64,000 bases of DNA. It comes from Candidatus Heimdallarchaeota archaeon. GTDB taxonomy: Archaea; Asgardarchaeota; Heimdallarchaeia; Heimdallarchaeales; Kariarchaeaceae. The translations under genes and the position numbers were made by a program. The stretch's first letter is position 1. Each line of letters starts with the position of its first letter. Positions 7,977 to 17,087 of this stretch are shown piece after piece. The DNA lies in contig JASBSB010000007.1 of the NCBI GenBank assembly GCA_030149205.1, positions 124,001 to 188,000 of the forward strand. The letters are read 5' to 3'. Under the pieces are notes generated by a model. It was not told the origin of the DNA, did no database searches, and saw only the letters and a program-made list of their open reading frames with translations.

Positions 7977-8970
7977 AGAGCTTTTTCTTCAATTTATTAA
8001 TTGAAATTATGGCATAAGGGTCTATATTTTGTAACTTTGCTGCAGTAACAGAAACATAATCTAAGTAAAGTGTAAGAGTCAGGAGTTCTAGCAGGTACTC
8101 ATCGGACTTAACTTGGAAATGTTCTGTTTGATGCAACGTTGATAGAAATTGAAGGTGTTCAACTGTTCTATCATAATCAAAATTTGATTCTATTAAAAGT
8201 AAGGTGATTTTTTCATTGAGGTTTCCATCAAACCCAACAATCCCATTATGGCTGAATTCAGGGCTGTAAAAGTTTGTTACATGAAGTTTTGCGTTTTCAT
8301 TCAACTGACATTTAAATCTATATCCAACCGAACTCAAATGGTGAGAGGATAAGATCCAAGTTGGCTTGTCTATAATTTTCTCAGCAAGTTTGGAAAGAGA
8401 ATCCACGAACTCTGTGTCTAATAGGTTTTTGTTACGAGTTTTAAACTCTTTAAACAATAAATCAATATTTATTGGAAGATTAAGAGAGTTAAATGATAGT
8501 CCCAATAATGTTCCAAAAAGGATTGGAAATGCTGCTCTTGGTTGTAATCCACTGGGTACCAAAAAAAGGGGGAGTTGATTCTCAGTTGCAATTTCCTTTA
8601 ATTTCCCACCGGACGTAATGATTATTGGTATTAAACCGCGTGAAAGCAGAGTTTTTGTTGTATTAATTGTTTCTTCTGTATTACCAGAATAACTAATGAC
8701 AACAGTACTCCAGGTTTTAGATACAAATTTGGGTGGATGATAATCCTTGGACACCATAACTATCTTATCAGTATAGTATTCTACTACCGACTTAAAATAG
8801 TCTCCAGATATGCCAGATCCGCCCATCCCTGCAACCATAATTTGATTAAGTAGAGATTGAGGATTTTTGTTGGAAATAAGAAAACTTTCTTTAAATTCAT
8901 GAGCAAAGTTATGTAGAAGGGATAGGTATTGATTTGCATTCTCAGTTGCGAGGCTCACAACCTTAACCAA
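7957..8970 (-). CDS. Bifunctional phosphoglucose/phosphomannose isomerase (SIS family)
   Basis: A cytosolic enzyme interconverting fructose-6-P with glucose-6-P or mannose-6-P. Two SIS domains are visible. Typical archaeal PGI/PMI motifs are VAGMGGSGISGD (46-57), SYSGNTEET (93-101), PSGLQPRAAF (139-148) and QLNENAK (222-228), which supplies the catalytic Glu225, with His241 in EFSHNGIVGF as the ring-opening His. The 337-residue length is normal. It would link glycolysis and gluconeogenesis with mannose-based glycan supply. The GTG at 8970 fits the conserved N-terminus. Confidence 0.9.
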   Translation of the reverse strand: MVKVVSLATENANQYLSLLHNFAHEFKESFLISNKNPQSLLNQIMVAGMGGSGISGDYFKSVVEYYTDKIVMVSKDYHPPKFVSKTWSTVVISYSGNTEETINTTKTLLSRGLIPIIITSGGKLKEIATENQLPLFLVPSGLQPRAAFPILFGTLLGLSFNSLNLPINIDLLFKEFKTRNKNLLDTEFVDSLSKLAEKIIDKPTWILSSHHLSSVGYRFKCQLNENAKLHVTNFYSPEFSHNGIVGFDGNLNEKITLLLIESNFDYDRTVEHLQFLSTLHQTEHFQVKSDEYLLELLTLTLYLDYVSVTAAKLQNIDPYAIISINKLKKKLSTLKSK

Positions 8971-9106
8971 TAAAATTTATTTAATAGGTTTGGTAAAAAT
9001 ACATGAAAATTTGAGATTAAGAGAATTTACATTTTTAATGTCGCTCCTACCACGAAAAAATGAAAAGATTTAATTTACTTCTTTTGAATTTAACTTATCC
9101 CAAATT

Positions 9107-9239
9107 AGCGAGATATCGAAGTGGCCAAACGAGATGGACTCAAGAAGGTGAGAATACGCTTCTCACAAGTTTAGGCATCCATTCCCGAAGGGGTTCGGGG
9201 GTTCGAATTACAAAATGTACGAAATTCCCCCTCTCGCTA
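9107..9239 (+). tRNA. tRNA-Leu(CAA) with two introns
   Basis: The acceptor AGCGAGA pairs with TCTCGCT, discriminator A, with a long variable arm (9183-9196) as in leucine tRNAs. The anticodon CAA is at 9141-9143. Intron 1 is 32 nt (9145-9176), after position 37. Intron 2 is 18 nt (9208-9225) and interrupts the T-loop between positions 59 and 60. Removing both gives anticodon stem ATGGA/TCCAT and T-arm GGGGG-TTCGAAT-CCCCC. The gene ends 13 bp before the convergent vWA gene. Confidence 0.9.
9208..9225 (+). other. T-loop (59/60) intron of tRNA-Leu(CAA)
   Basis: A perfect BHB surrounds this 18-nt intron: outer helix GGGGG/CCCCC, central helix TTCG/CGAA, 3-nt bulges AAT and ATT, and inner stem TACA/TGTA. 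Cutting after the second bulge base on each side gives a normal seven-base T-loop, TTCGAAT. Confidence 0.88.
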
Positions 9240-9252
9240 TTTATTTTTGTAC

Positions 9253-10269
9253 CTACCTTGTTTTACTTAATATATTCATTAATACCCGTGGAACATCTTC
9301 ATGGCTGCTTACTGGAGCGTACCGACCACCGGTTTTCCTAGCCATGTCTTTACATAATCTTTGTCCCCACTCATACTTTGAGGGTAATCCTAATATGTGA
9401 AGCTTTGAAAATCTATGAAGTTGCTTCCTTGGGTCTCCACCTTTGTTGAACACTCCATCGGTGACCAAGATCGCAAATTTGTTTCGATCAGTCATTTTCG
9501 CCAACTCAATACCCCCAAGCTCTAGGGCTTCTGCAATGTTAGTATACCCTGCACTTTCTGCATCTAATATACGATCTACCAATGAGTTGATATCAATTTT
9601 TTCATCAACTCTTTTAATCAGATAAGGTTTGGTATTAAAGAGGATTACTGCATATCTATCATGGGCAAGGTGATAAGCCATCACAGCAACAGCCAAAGCA
9701 GCAGTCGTGAATTTTTCACCATATAGAGAGCCAGAAGTATCAAAAATTAGCACCCCAGATTTAGTTTTTTCCTTCCTCTCCATGGCTACTATTGTTTCAT
9801 AGGTAAGATATCCAGTTTCCATAAAATTCTCTAGTGTTAACTCATCATCGAACTCATCTACGTCTGGGGAATATTCTGTTTGTACCCAAACATTTCCTCT
9901 TAAACCTCTCCCTAGTATTCCTTGGGATACCTTAATAATGCTTCGCCTTGCAAGTCTTCTAAAAATTGGTTTAGTTCTTTCACTCAGATAGCCTCTGAGC
10001 ATGAAAAAAAGGTTTGGTGCTGTGTTATCACCAGAAGCTGCTCTTCTAGTTAGTAACTGTAATCCCTGTGAATTAGAAAGAGCGTCTGCCACAGAGTTTG
10101 GATTCGACAAAGCCAAGCCTTTGATTGCAGGGATGTTATCAACCTCTATAGCTGTGTCTGTCTTCTCTTTAATTGTCATGAAATCCATACCCTTTGAGAG
10201 TTGATGAAATTTCATTGGATTTCTCCTTCCTCGTACTATTTCAGCTTCAAGTACCTTTTCTTTGCTCAT
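9253..10269 (-). CDS. vWA-domain protein paired with MoxR ATPase
   Basis: A 338-residue soluble protein with a von Willebrand A domain from about residue 172 to the end. Its metal-ion site motif is DTSGS (177-181), with further site residues in the region of AGYTNIAEAL and VTDGVF. The N-terminal 160 residues are helical and basic. vWA proteins of this kind work with MoxR AAA+ ATPases, and the MoxR gene lies directly upstream with a 65-bp gap. Such pairs act as chaperones for complex assembly or cofactor insertion. The target here is unknown. Confidence 0.85.
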   Translation of the reverse strand: MSKEKVLEAEIVRGRRNPMKFHQLSKGMDFMTIKEKTDTAIEVDNIPAIKGLALSNPNSVADALSNSQGLQLLTRRAASGDNTAPNLFFMLRGYLSERTKPIFRRLARRSIIKVSQGILGRGLRGNVWVQTEYSPDVDEFDDELTLENFMETGYLTYETIVAMERKEKTKSGVLIFDTSGSLYGEKFTTAALAVAVMAYHLAHDRYAVILFNTKPYLIKRVDEKIDINSLVDRILDAESAGYTNIAEALELGGIELAKMTDRNKFAILVTDGVFNKGGDPRKQLHRFSKLHILGLPSKYEWGQRLCKDMARKTGGRYAPVSSHEDVPRVLMNILSKTR

Positions 10270-10334
10270 TTTACCTCGAAATGAGGGAATGCGCCGTAGA
10301 AGCTCATCAGGAATTTCTTCATTAATTCCTTCAC

Positions 10335-11231
10335 TTATATAAAATCCTCATCGTTGAGGATTTCTAAGATGACCTCTTTTAGGACATCTTCAACGCGTCT
10401 CTCAATCCCATCTTCAACCTCAACCTTCGTTGCCAAGGCCATTACACCTGCTTCAATCCAAGATTCTTTTTTCTCTTTATCCATAAATTGAAGAATGCTG
10501 GCATAATCGATAGCACCCCTTATTGATGATCCTCTTCGTAGGTCTGGCCACTCTCTGGTCAAACGTGTGATTTTCACAGTCACCCTCACAATATCCTCAT
10601 CATCGACTCCAGATCTTACTCTGGTAATTTGTTTTTCTTCATCCTCATCTTGGTATTCTAATCTAACCCAAGCAAATCTGTCTTTTAAGGCTTCACTCAA
10701 TGGAGTGGTAGCAACAAATTCTTGAGGATTCATTGCACTTATGACATAAAAACCATCTTTAGATATCACAGAGCCAAGCTTAGGGATAATAATACTTTTT
10801 TCATCCATAGCGGAAAGTAGAACATTTTGTGTTCCTTCTGGCATTCTGTTTAATTCATTGAGGAAGAGAATTGAGCCGTTTTGCATTGCACTTACCAACG
10901 GTCCTACCACAAAAGATTCCCAACTATATCCTTTTTGCATAACCATGGGTGGGTCAAAATGCCCCACAAGTCTTGCTGCACTGTATCTCTCATCTCCATC
11001 AACCCTTTCAATATTTTGTGAAAAGTATTTTGCAATGGCATGAGCCAATGTTGTCTTCCCCACACCCACATCCCCTTCAAGAAGAAGATGTCGACCTGCT
11101 AATTTCGCAGCCAAGGATTTCCTTAGCTCAATTTCCCTACCCACAATATTGAACTGATCCTGAATTTCCTTAATCATTTCATCAATGTTAGTTGTTTCTG
11201 TGGCATTCATAATTTTCCCTCGTTTCTTCAA
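10335..11231 (-). CDS. MoxR-family AAA+ ATPase
   Basis: A 298-residue ATPase with Walker A GDVGVGKT (53-60), Walker B ILFLNELNR (about 121-129), a sensor 1 in VISAMNPQE and an arginine-rich lid region. These are standard MoxR features. It precedes the vWA gene in the same direction, the usual arrangement of this chaperone pair. Translation may start at the frame opening (11231) or at the internal ATG at 11210 (MNATETTNID); both keep the ATPase domain. The moa genes follow upstream on the same strand, but a functional link to them is only possible. Confidence 0.88.
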   Translation of the reverse strand: MKKRGKIMNATETTNIDEMIKEIQDQFNIVGREIELRKSLAAKLAGRHLLLEGDVGVGKTTLAHAIAKYFSQNIERVDGDERYSAARLVGHFDPPMVMQKGYSWESFVVGPLVSAMQNGSILFLNELNRMPEGTQNVLLSAMDEKSIIIPKLGSVISKDGFYVISAMNPQEFVATTPLSEALKDRFAWVRLEYQDEDEEKQITRVRSGVDDEDIVRVTVKITRLTREWPDLRRGSSIRGAIDYASILQFMDKEKKESWIEAGVMALATKVEVEDGIERRVEDVLKEVILEILNDEDFI

Positions 11232-11323
11232 CGATATGGTCTTTTATAATGCTAGAATCTCTTTTTTAAAAAAGTCAAGTTTACTAACAATAGAATCTTG
11301 AATAAAAAATCTAAATATCTTCA

Positions 11324-12334
11324 TTAACCACCAATTAGTATCATTGCACGATCTGATAATGGTGGGCGATAATTCGCAATTCGAAAATCTGGATGCTCCT
11401 TCCATTTCTTCCTTAAGGCCTCGCGAATATGACCCTCTAATTCTGGATCCAATGGGTTTAACAGGTTGGTTAAGTTAATTTCATTTGAGGAGTGCAAACA
11501 TGGCCTTAAATTTCCATCAGCTGTTATTCTCACTCTGTCACAATTTTTGCAGAAGGAATCCGTAACACTAGGAATAAAACCAATCTTTACTTTTCCATCA
11601 ACATAATACATTGTGAAAGTTTGAGAGAGGTTATCTTTTTGAATTGGAGTAAGAGCATGGGTTTGTTCTATGACTTGGAGTATTTCATTTTTTGATAAAA
11701 ATTTATCTTGAAAGTTTAAATTTCCAGAGAAAGGCATGAGTTCAATAAATCTAACCTCTAAATTTGTGCCTTCTATAAATTTGATAAACTTAGGAATTTG
11801 TCTTTCTGTGAAGTCTTTTATTGCCACAACGTTGAGCTTAATAGATTCAAATCCCAACTGCAACGCAAACAATATTCCATTCATCATTTTTTGATATTGA
11901 TTTCTTTGAGTTATATATTGAAATTCTACCGGATCAATTGCATCAATGGAAATATTGATTCGTTTGAGACCAGCATTTAACAAGTCAATACCAAATTTTT
12001 CAAGTAAAACACCATTTGTTGTCATATTTAGTTCAATATTCGGACAATAATTTGATATGAACCTCACAATTTCAGTTAAATCTGGTCTTAATGTGGGTTC
12101 ACCACCTGTGAGTCTTATTTTATTGATTCCGAAAGAGTGAAAAACCTCTACGAGTAACTTTATCTCTTCAAGAGTTATCACATCTTTTGAATGATGTTCG
12201 TAAGAATCCTCTGGCATACAATATCTACAACGAAGATTACATTTTTCAGTTATAGAAATTCTTAGTGATCTGATTTCTCTCTCAAATGAATCAGTAAGTG
12301 GTTTCCTTAAGATATGAGTACAGGTATCAGACAC
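11324..12334 (-). CDS. moaA: GTP 3',8-cyclase MoaA
   Basis: A radical-SAM enzyme that starts molybdopterin synthesis, converting GTP to 3',8-cyclo-GTP. The SAM-cluster cysteines are C32, C36 and C39 in EKCNLRCRYC. LTGGEPTLRPDL follows near residue 75. The second cluster is supplied by CKNCDRVRIT and the Cys in RPCLHS near residues 263-282. It ends in IGG, the C-terminal Gly-Gly that MoaA needs for activity. At 336 residues it is complete. moaD, moaE and moaC are adjacent, so the pathway from GTP to molybdopterin is mostly encoded here. Confidence 0.95.
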   Translation of the reverse strand: MSDTCTHILRKPLTDSFEREIRSLRISITEKCNLRCRYCMPEDSYEHHSKDVITLEEIKLLVEVFHSFGINKIRLTGGEPTLRPDLTEIVRFISNYCPNIELNMTTNGVLLEKFGIDLLNAGLKRINISIDAIDPVEFQYITQRNQYQKMMNGILFALQLGFESIKLNVVAIKDFTERQIPKFIKFIEGTNLEVRFIELMPFSGNLNFQDKFLSKNEILQVIEQTHALTPIQKDNLSQTFTMYYVDGKVKIGFIPSVTDSFCKNCDRVRITADGNLRPCLHSSNEINLTNLLNPLDPELEGHIREALRKKWKEHPDFRIANYRPPLSDRAMILIGG

Positions 12335-12440
12335 ATGTTTCCTCCTTTTAATTCTTCATAAATCTTTTCCCTGAAGAAGAATTTTAGAAATTAATTTCAA
12401 CAAACCAATGGTTTATCACTAAAAGTTAATTTGGGGTATT

Positions 12441-12698
12441 GTGAAAGTCATTTCTTTTGGCATTATAAAAGAAATTTTTGGGAATGAAGAGCTTATAATT
12501 AATTCAGATAAAGTTTCTACTGGCCGTGATCTTGAAAATTTTCTTTTTGAGAGGTTTCCTAACTTCAAAGATCTGGTTTTAAATGAAAAAATTAGACTAA
12601 TAATTCTCCTTAATGAAGAACAAAAATCAAATTTTGATGAGTGTTCAATCAGTGAAGGTGATGAAATTCATATCTTTCCACCTTTTTCTGGGGGGTGA
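12441..12698 (+). CDS. moaD: MoaD-like molybdopterin synthase small subunit
   Basis: An 85-residue ubiquitin-fold sulfur carrier ending in PPFSGG. The terminal Gly would be thiocarboxylated and would supply sulfur to MoaE. The start is GTG at 12441, with no Shine-Dalgarno. The last 31 bases overlap the convergent moaE, so the codons for its Gly-Gly tail are antisense to the end of moaE. An E2 enzyme occurs elsewhere in the window, but the moa context makes a molybdopterin role far more likely than ubiquitin-like tagging. Confidence 0.9.
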   Translation: MKVISFGIIKEIFGNEELIINSDKVSTGRDLENFLFERFPNFKDLVLNEKIRLIILLNEEQKSNFDECSISEGDEIHIFPPFSGG

Positions 12699-13165
12699 GA
12701 ATCCCCAATCCACTGTCCAGAATCATCTGCATATATTTCTTTTTTCCACACTGGAATTTGGTGTTTATAGACATCTATTACCTTTTCAAGTGCAACATAA
12801 CCATTATCTCTATGCCCAGATGATACATAAACATACACAATTGGACTATTGACTGGCAAGTTTCCAAATAAATGTAAGACACGTATAGAATTGAGATCGT
12901 ATTTAACACCAACCTTTGTTAATAAGTCTGTGAGAATAATGTCACCCTTTTTTTCCCAATATTCTATTACCAAACTCTTAACTCTTTTTTCTGAGAGCAG
13001 TGAAGATTCCCTTACAACCCCTATAAAACTAAAAATAGAACCAATTTTACCCTCGGTTAGTTCAATTAACCTTTGATAAATTAAATCTGTATTTATAAGT
13101 TCGCTGTGAGGAATAAAGCCCCCTAAATACAGTTTTTTGGAGTTAATGAAACTTTCAAAATCCAT
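12668..13165 (-). CDS. moaE: Molybdopterin synthase large subunit MoaE
   Basis: The catalytic subunit that inserts two sulfurs into precursor Z, taking them from MoaD. Recognisable MoaE segments are GSIFSFIGVVRESS (about 42-55), YVSSGHRDNGYVALEKVIDV and HQIPVWKKEIYADDSGQWIG, with the active-site lysines in the last. The 165-residue length is normal. It starts one base into the moaC stop, so it is translationally linked to moaC. It converges on moaD with a 31-bp overlap. Confidence 0.94.
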   Translation of the reverse strand: MDFESFINSKKLYLGGFIPHSELINTDLIYQRLIELTEGKIGSIFSFIGVVRESSLLSEKRVKSLVIEYWEKKGDIILTDLLTKVGVKYDLNSIRVLHLFGNLPVNSPIVYVYVSSGHRDNGYVALEKVIDVYKHQIPVWKKEIYADDSGQWIGDSHPPEKGGKI

Positions 13166-13602
13166 TAATCCGACACATCCACCTTAGTTTTCTTAGTCAC
13201 TTTGATATCTGTAATCAAAGTGTTTGGATACTGACCAGATGAATCTTTCTCATATCTTTTTGAAAGATCGAATATAGCCAACAAAGCGGCTTGTACCCCC
13301 ATTACAGACTCTATTTCACATCCTGTTTTATCTATAACAGTTACTTTAACTGTGGCAGTGACAAAGTTTTTTTCTATGTTAAACAATACCTTTGTTTGGG
13401 TAATTTTGAGAGGATGGCACATAAAAACAATTTCTGGCGTTTTTTTCACTGCGTTTATTGCTGCTAGTTTAGCATTTTCAAGGACATCTCCTTTTGGATT
13501 GGAATTATTAAGTATCTGAGAAATGGATTCAGAAGATAGAGTAATAGTCCCAGTTGCTGTGGCAGTTCGGATTTGTACTGGTTTATCAGAAATGTTTATC
13601 AT
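13165..13602 (-). CDS. moaC: Cyclic pyranopterin monophosphate synthase MoaC
   Basis: Converts 3',8-cyclo-GTP to cyclic pyranopterin monophosphate (precursor Z). It shows MCHPLKITQ (about residues 81-89), with the conserved Cys-His, and the DKTGCEIESVMGVQAALLA helix, a variant of the family TGVEMEALTAVSVAAL motif. The first residues MINISDKPVQIRTATATGTI also fit. At 145 residues it is slightly shorter than bacterial MoaC, as in many archaea. It is first in moaC-moaE, with a T/A-rich promoter region in the 199-bp gap upstream. Confidence 0.93.
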   Translation of the reverse strand: MINISDKPVQIRTATATGTITLSSESISQILNNSNPKGDVLENAKLAAINAVKKTPEIVFMCHPLKITQTKVLFNIEKNFVTATVKVTVIDKTGCEIESVMGVQAALLAIFDLSKRYEKDSSGQYPNTLITDIKVTKKTKVDVSD

Positions 13603-13801
13603 CTTTGAGTTAAATAGTTTGAATCAATTATATTAATTTTGAATTAGATGGGGCAAAAATTCTAAATTTGTGTAATATTCAATTTCTTTTGTTGGGTTAA
13701 TCTGTGAAACATAGTGATAATGTCAAAAATTCCATAAAAATTATGAGGAAAGATTGCTTAGAAGAAATCTATTTATTATGAAGAATCAAATGTTTACTTA
13801 A

Positions 13802-14968
13802 ATGAATTCATTTTATTCAGAGTTAACGCAGTTTTTAGCTATTCCAGGCCCTGTGGAAATTCATCCAAAGGTCTATGAGGCAATGAACAGACATCTTTAT
13901 GGTCATAGAACAGATCAATTCAGAAAAATATATGTCGATTGTGAGAAAAAATTTCAACCAACAATCCAGACCAATCAGCCAATTTACTTTCTAGCAGGAT
14001 CTGGTTCTCTAGGTTTACACGCAGCCATCACTAACATGGTAGCCAAGGAGGATAAGGTCATCAACCTAGTTAACGGAAAGTTTGGTGAAAGGGTGGAAAA
14101 AATTAGTCAGAGGTTTAGTAATTACTCTCTTGTATTAAGAGAAGAATATGGTAGAGCAATCAAACCTGAAAAAGTACAAGAGCTCTTGGAAAAAAATCCG
14201 GATACAAAACTAGTAACAATTACACATAACGAAACATCAACAGCTGTATTGAATCCCTTACCAGAAATATCTAAAATTGTTCATGATCATGGTGCTCTTC
14301 TAATGGCTGACTGTATAACTTCAGCCGGTGGAGATCTTGTGAAAATGGACGACTGGAAAATTGATTTCTTTGTTTCTGGTTCTCAAAAATGTTATGGATT
14401 ACCCCCAGGTCTATCGTTTGTTTCCTTTAGTGATGAAGCAGCAAAAAGAATGGAAGAAGTCCCAAGAAACCAAGATTTTTACTCTGATCTACTAATGTAT
14501 AGAGAAAAAATGAGTAAAGCACCAGACACTCCTTTCACACCAGCTGTTTCGTTGATGTATGGTTTACAAGCTTCTTTAGACCTTATACACGAGGAAGGCA
14601 TGGAAAATAGGATAAACAGACATAGATTAATGGGGACGGTCTACAGGTCTGCGTTGGAAGAACTTGGCGTTGAACTATTGGCAGAGGAGGGATACAGAAG
14701 CAATACAGTCACTGCAGCGATATTCCCAAATGGTGTTGACCCCTCAAAGTTCATGACCTACATGAAACAATATGGGATATTAGTTACAGGGGGACAAGGC
14801 TCATTAAAAGGGAAAATCTGGAGAGTTGGGCACATGAATCTAGTTGGACCTCGTGAGATTTTAACCATCACCTCAGTGGTAGAATTAGCTCTAAAAAAAG
14901 CCGGTGCAAATATAAAATTGGGGTCTGGAGTAGCAAAAATTTTAGAAATCTTAAATGAAACTGAATAG
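13802..14968 (+). CDS. Class V PLP aminotransferase (serine/alanine-glyoxylate type)
   Basis: A 388-residue PLP enzyme. The N-terminal FLAIPGPVEIHPKVYEAM with GHRTDQFRKIY, the LAGSGSLGLHAAI cofactor segment and the Schiff-base Lys in GSQKCYGLPPGLSF are typical of the serine-pyruvate/alanine-glyoxylate group. The exact amino donor cannot be read from sequence; phosphoserine and (S)-ureidoglycine relatives share these motifs. Serine hydroxymethyltransferase and glycine cleavage genes occur elsewhere in this window, so a glycine/serine/glyoxylate role is reasonable. Confidence 0.85.
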   Translation: MNSFYSELTQFLAIPGPVEIHPKVYEAMNRHLYGHRTDQFRKIYVDCEKKFQPTIQTNQPIYFLAGSGSLGLHAAITNMVAKEDKVINLVNGKFGERVEKISQRFSNYSLVLREEYGRAIKPEKVQELLEKNPDTKLVTITHNETSTAVLNPLPEISKIVHDHGALLMADCITSAGGDLVKMDDWKIDFFVSGSQKCYGLPPGLSFVSFSDEAAKRMEEVPRNQDFYSDLLMYREKMSKAPDTPFTPAVSLMYGLQASLDLIHEEGMENRINRHRLMGTVYRSALEELGVELLAEEGYRSNTVTAAIFPNGVDPSKFMTYMKQYGILVTGGQGSLKGKIWRVGHMNLVGPREILTITSVVELALKKAGANIKLGSGVAKILEILNETE

Positions 14969-15004
14969 TTAGTTTAAATAGGCACACATCCACAGCTAAA
15001 TTGA

Positions 15005-16069
15005 ATGAAAATTTGGTTTGAAGCCCTAACTGGAAAACAAGCGTTGTTTTTCCATTATATTGCGAAATATTTTGAAGAGAAGGGACACACAACAGTTTTC
15101 ACAACCAGAAATTATGATTATGTTGAGGGGAATTTGAGGAGGTTAAATCGAACGAACTACTTCTCCATAGGTAAATACGGGGGAACCTCTCTCAAATCCA
15201 AGCTAATAGCCGGAACCAAAAGAGTGTTAGAATTAGCAGAGATAATGGATGCAGAGAGACCTGATGTTCTTATAACTCTAGCCTCTCCTGATGCATCACG
15301 AACAGCATTTGGGTTGGGGATTCCAATCATTCAAATAAATGACACACCTCATGCTAGAGCTGTAGGGAGGCTAACTCTCGCAATTTCGGAATATCTAATT
15401 CATCCAGCGGTTATAAATTCTGAAATTTTTCGAAGGCTAGGGGCTCAAAATATTTTAACATATTCTGGTGTTGATGAGATTCTTTGGATAAAAGATTTTA
15501 TTCCTGATCACTCAACTCTCGAAATCTTGAACTTAACTGAATATAATTTCATAGTCGTTAGATGTGAAGAGAGTAAAGCTGCGTACTTTCAAGAGATGTA
15601 TCCTGAAGTAGATCCAGGGAGTACAATCGTCGTAAAGATTATTGAAGAGTTAGAAAATAGGGGTGTAAAAATGAAAATTGTTGCATTTCCAAGGTATGAG
15701 GAACAAAGAGACATCCTTTCTAAATTTAACGATCAAGTAATTATTCCTGATGAATCAGTTGATACATTAACCTTACTGTATTATGCGAAAGTAGCTATGA
15801 CCGGTGGTGGGACTATGGGAAGAGAGGGTGCTCTTTTAGGCACTCCCACAATATATTCATTTCCAAAAGAGTTGGATGTGTCAAGGTATGTTACTAAGAT
15901 GGGATTTCCCCTTATCCATTTTCCAGATCATACAAATGTCCCTGAAAAAATTATTGAGTTACTAAATTATCCTCGAATGGAAGAATCCAAAAGAATTGAA
16001 AAAATTAAAGAAATTGAAACTCCTATTAAGAGCCTTAATAAAGCCCTCAACAATTTAAAATTGATATAG
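15005..16069 (+). CDS. DUF354 GT-B-fold glycosyltransferase-like protein
   Basis: A 354-residue soluble protein that begins MKIWFEALTGKQALFFHYIA, very close to the archaeal DUF354 N-terminus. Near residue 260 it has the Gly-rich MTGGGTMGREGALLGTP typical of the nucleotide-sugar loop of MurG/Alg13/14-like GT-B enzymes. It is followed two bases later by a GlcNAc-1-P transferase-like gene. The pair resembles the first two steps of N-glycan lipid assembly (Alg7 then Alg13/14). A TTTAAATA box lies 28 bp before the ATG, suggesting a leaderless transcript. Confidence 0.8.
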   Translation: MKIWFEALTGKQALFFHYIAKYFEEKGHTTVFTTRNYDYVEGNLRRLNRTNYFSIGKYGGTSLKSKLIAGTKRVLELAEIMDAERPDVLITLASPDASRTAFGLGIPIIQINDTPHARAVGRLTLAISEYLIHPAVINSEIFRRLGAQNILTYSGVDEILWIKDFIPDHSTLEILNLTEYNFIVVRCEESKAAYFQEMYPEVDPGSTIVVKIIEELENRGVKMKIVAFPRYEEQRDILSKFNDQVIIPDESVDTLTLLYYAKVAMTGGGTMGREGALLGTPTIYSFPKELDVSRYVTKMGFPLIHFPDHTNVPEKIIELLNYPRMEESKRIEKIKEIETPIKSLNKALNNLKLI

Positions 16070-16070
16070 G

Positions 16071-17087
16071 ATGAATCTTGAGCTAATTTACATTTTAGCA
16101 TTCATAATTTCATTAATAGCTTCATTACTCATAACACCTCTAGTTGCAAAATATATGAAGAAAATTGGAAAAGTTGGAAAAGATGTTCACAAGGTGGATC
16201 TTCCAGAAACCCCAGAATCGGTTGGGTTAGGATACGTAATAATCTTTACACTTACGCTACTGGGTGGCATTTTAATAACAAATGATGAATTAACCCGACA
16301 ACGGTTAACTATCATGGTTGTTGTGATGGTTCTTGTAATAGCTATTGGGCTTTATGATGATTTTAAAACATTATCTGCAATACTTAAACCGGGATTATTG
16401 ATTCTTGTGTCTCTTCCGATTGTGATATTCCAAGTTGCTGATCCAAGACCTGTGATACCTTTTGTTGGACCTGTGCGTTTGACATTGGTTTATTGGGGAT
16501 TGGCTGCTTTGGTTGTTGCCATAACCAGTAACGCATCAAACATGATCGATGTTCTAAATGGAACTATGAGTGGTTCTGGAATATTGATCGCTTTCACTGC
16601 ATTTGCTGCAAGTTTCATTGTCCCACTTTCATCTTCTCAACAGTTTATCGCAAGGTATTCATCACTTGCACTCGCAGGAGCATTACTTGGGTTCTTCTGG
16701 TATAATCGATACCCAGCGAAAGTGTTTGCAGGTGATACAGGCAGCCTTGGAACCGGTGCTGCAATAGGGCTAATCGCCATCTATGGGAAGTTAGAGTTTG
16801 TTTTAATTGTTGCATTACTAGTTCATATTATGAACAGCTTCTCAATTCTTTCTTCAATTGGAGGGTTAAAGGAAAGGAGAGAGATACAAAGCAGACCTGT
16901 TAAAGTGGAAAATGGTATTATATATCCATCCTTAGATAAGAAAGCCCCCATAACATTGGTTAGATTAATAGTCTCAAAAAGACCAAAAACTGAAAAAGAG
17001 GTTGTTAATGCAATTCTCTTTCTAGTCTTATACTCCTGTATCTTAGCCTTGTTTAGTGCATATTTGATCTTGGAGGTTTCATTTTAA
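16071..17087 (+). CDS. UDP-GlcNAc/polyprenyl-P GlcNAc-1-P transferase-like (GT4, Alg7/AglH type)
   Basis: A 338-residue membrane enzyme with about ten hydrophobic segments. MraY/WecA/Alg7 signatures are present: the DD motif in GLYDDFKTLSA (about residues 97-107), SNASNMIDVLNG (about 154-165) and VFAGDTGSLGTG (about 218-229). It would move a sugar phosphate to a polyprenyl or dolichyl phosphate carrier, the first step of lipid-linked glycan assembly. It is tightly placed after DUF354 (2-bp gap) and overlaps the next small membrane gene by one base (TAATG), so the three probably form one operon. Confidence 0.88.
   Translation: MNLELIYILAFIISLIASLLITPLVAKYMKKIGKVGKDVHKVDLPETPESVGLGYVIIFTLTLLGGILITNDELTRQRLTIMVVVMVLVIAIGLYDDFKTLSAILKPGLLILVSLPIVIFQVADPRPVIPFVGPVRLTLVYWGLAALVVAITSNASNMIDVLNGTMSGSGILIAFTAFAASFIVPLSSSQQFIARYSSLALAGALLGFFWYNRYPAKVFAGDTGSLGTGAAIGLIAIYGKLEFVLIVALLVHIMNSFSILSSIGGLKERREIQSRPVKVENGIIYPSLDKKAPITLVRLIVSKRPKTEKEVVNAILFLVLYSCILALFSAYLILEVSF

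Noticed and set aside
9202..9226. T-loop insert as a sequencing error or tRNA pseudogene
   Set aside because: Five tRNAs show the insert at the same position with a regular BHB and a perfect T-arm after removal, which random damage would not give.
9060..9341. Plus-strand frame across tRNA-Leu(CAA)
   Set aside because: It reads through the tRNA and both introns, so the apparent protein is an artefact of the RNA gene.
12441..12698. MoaD-like gene as a ubiquitin or SAMP tag for the E2 at 47.7 kb
   Set aside because: It lies among moaA, moaE and moaC and ends PPFSGG as MoaD does; the cofactor role is sufficient.
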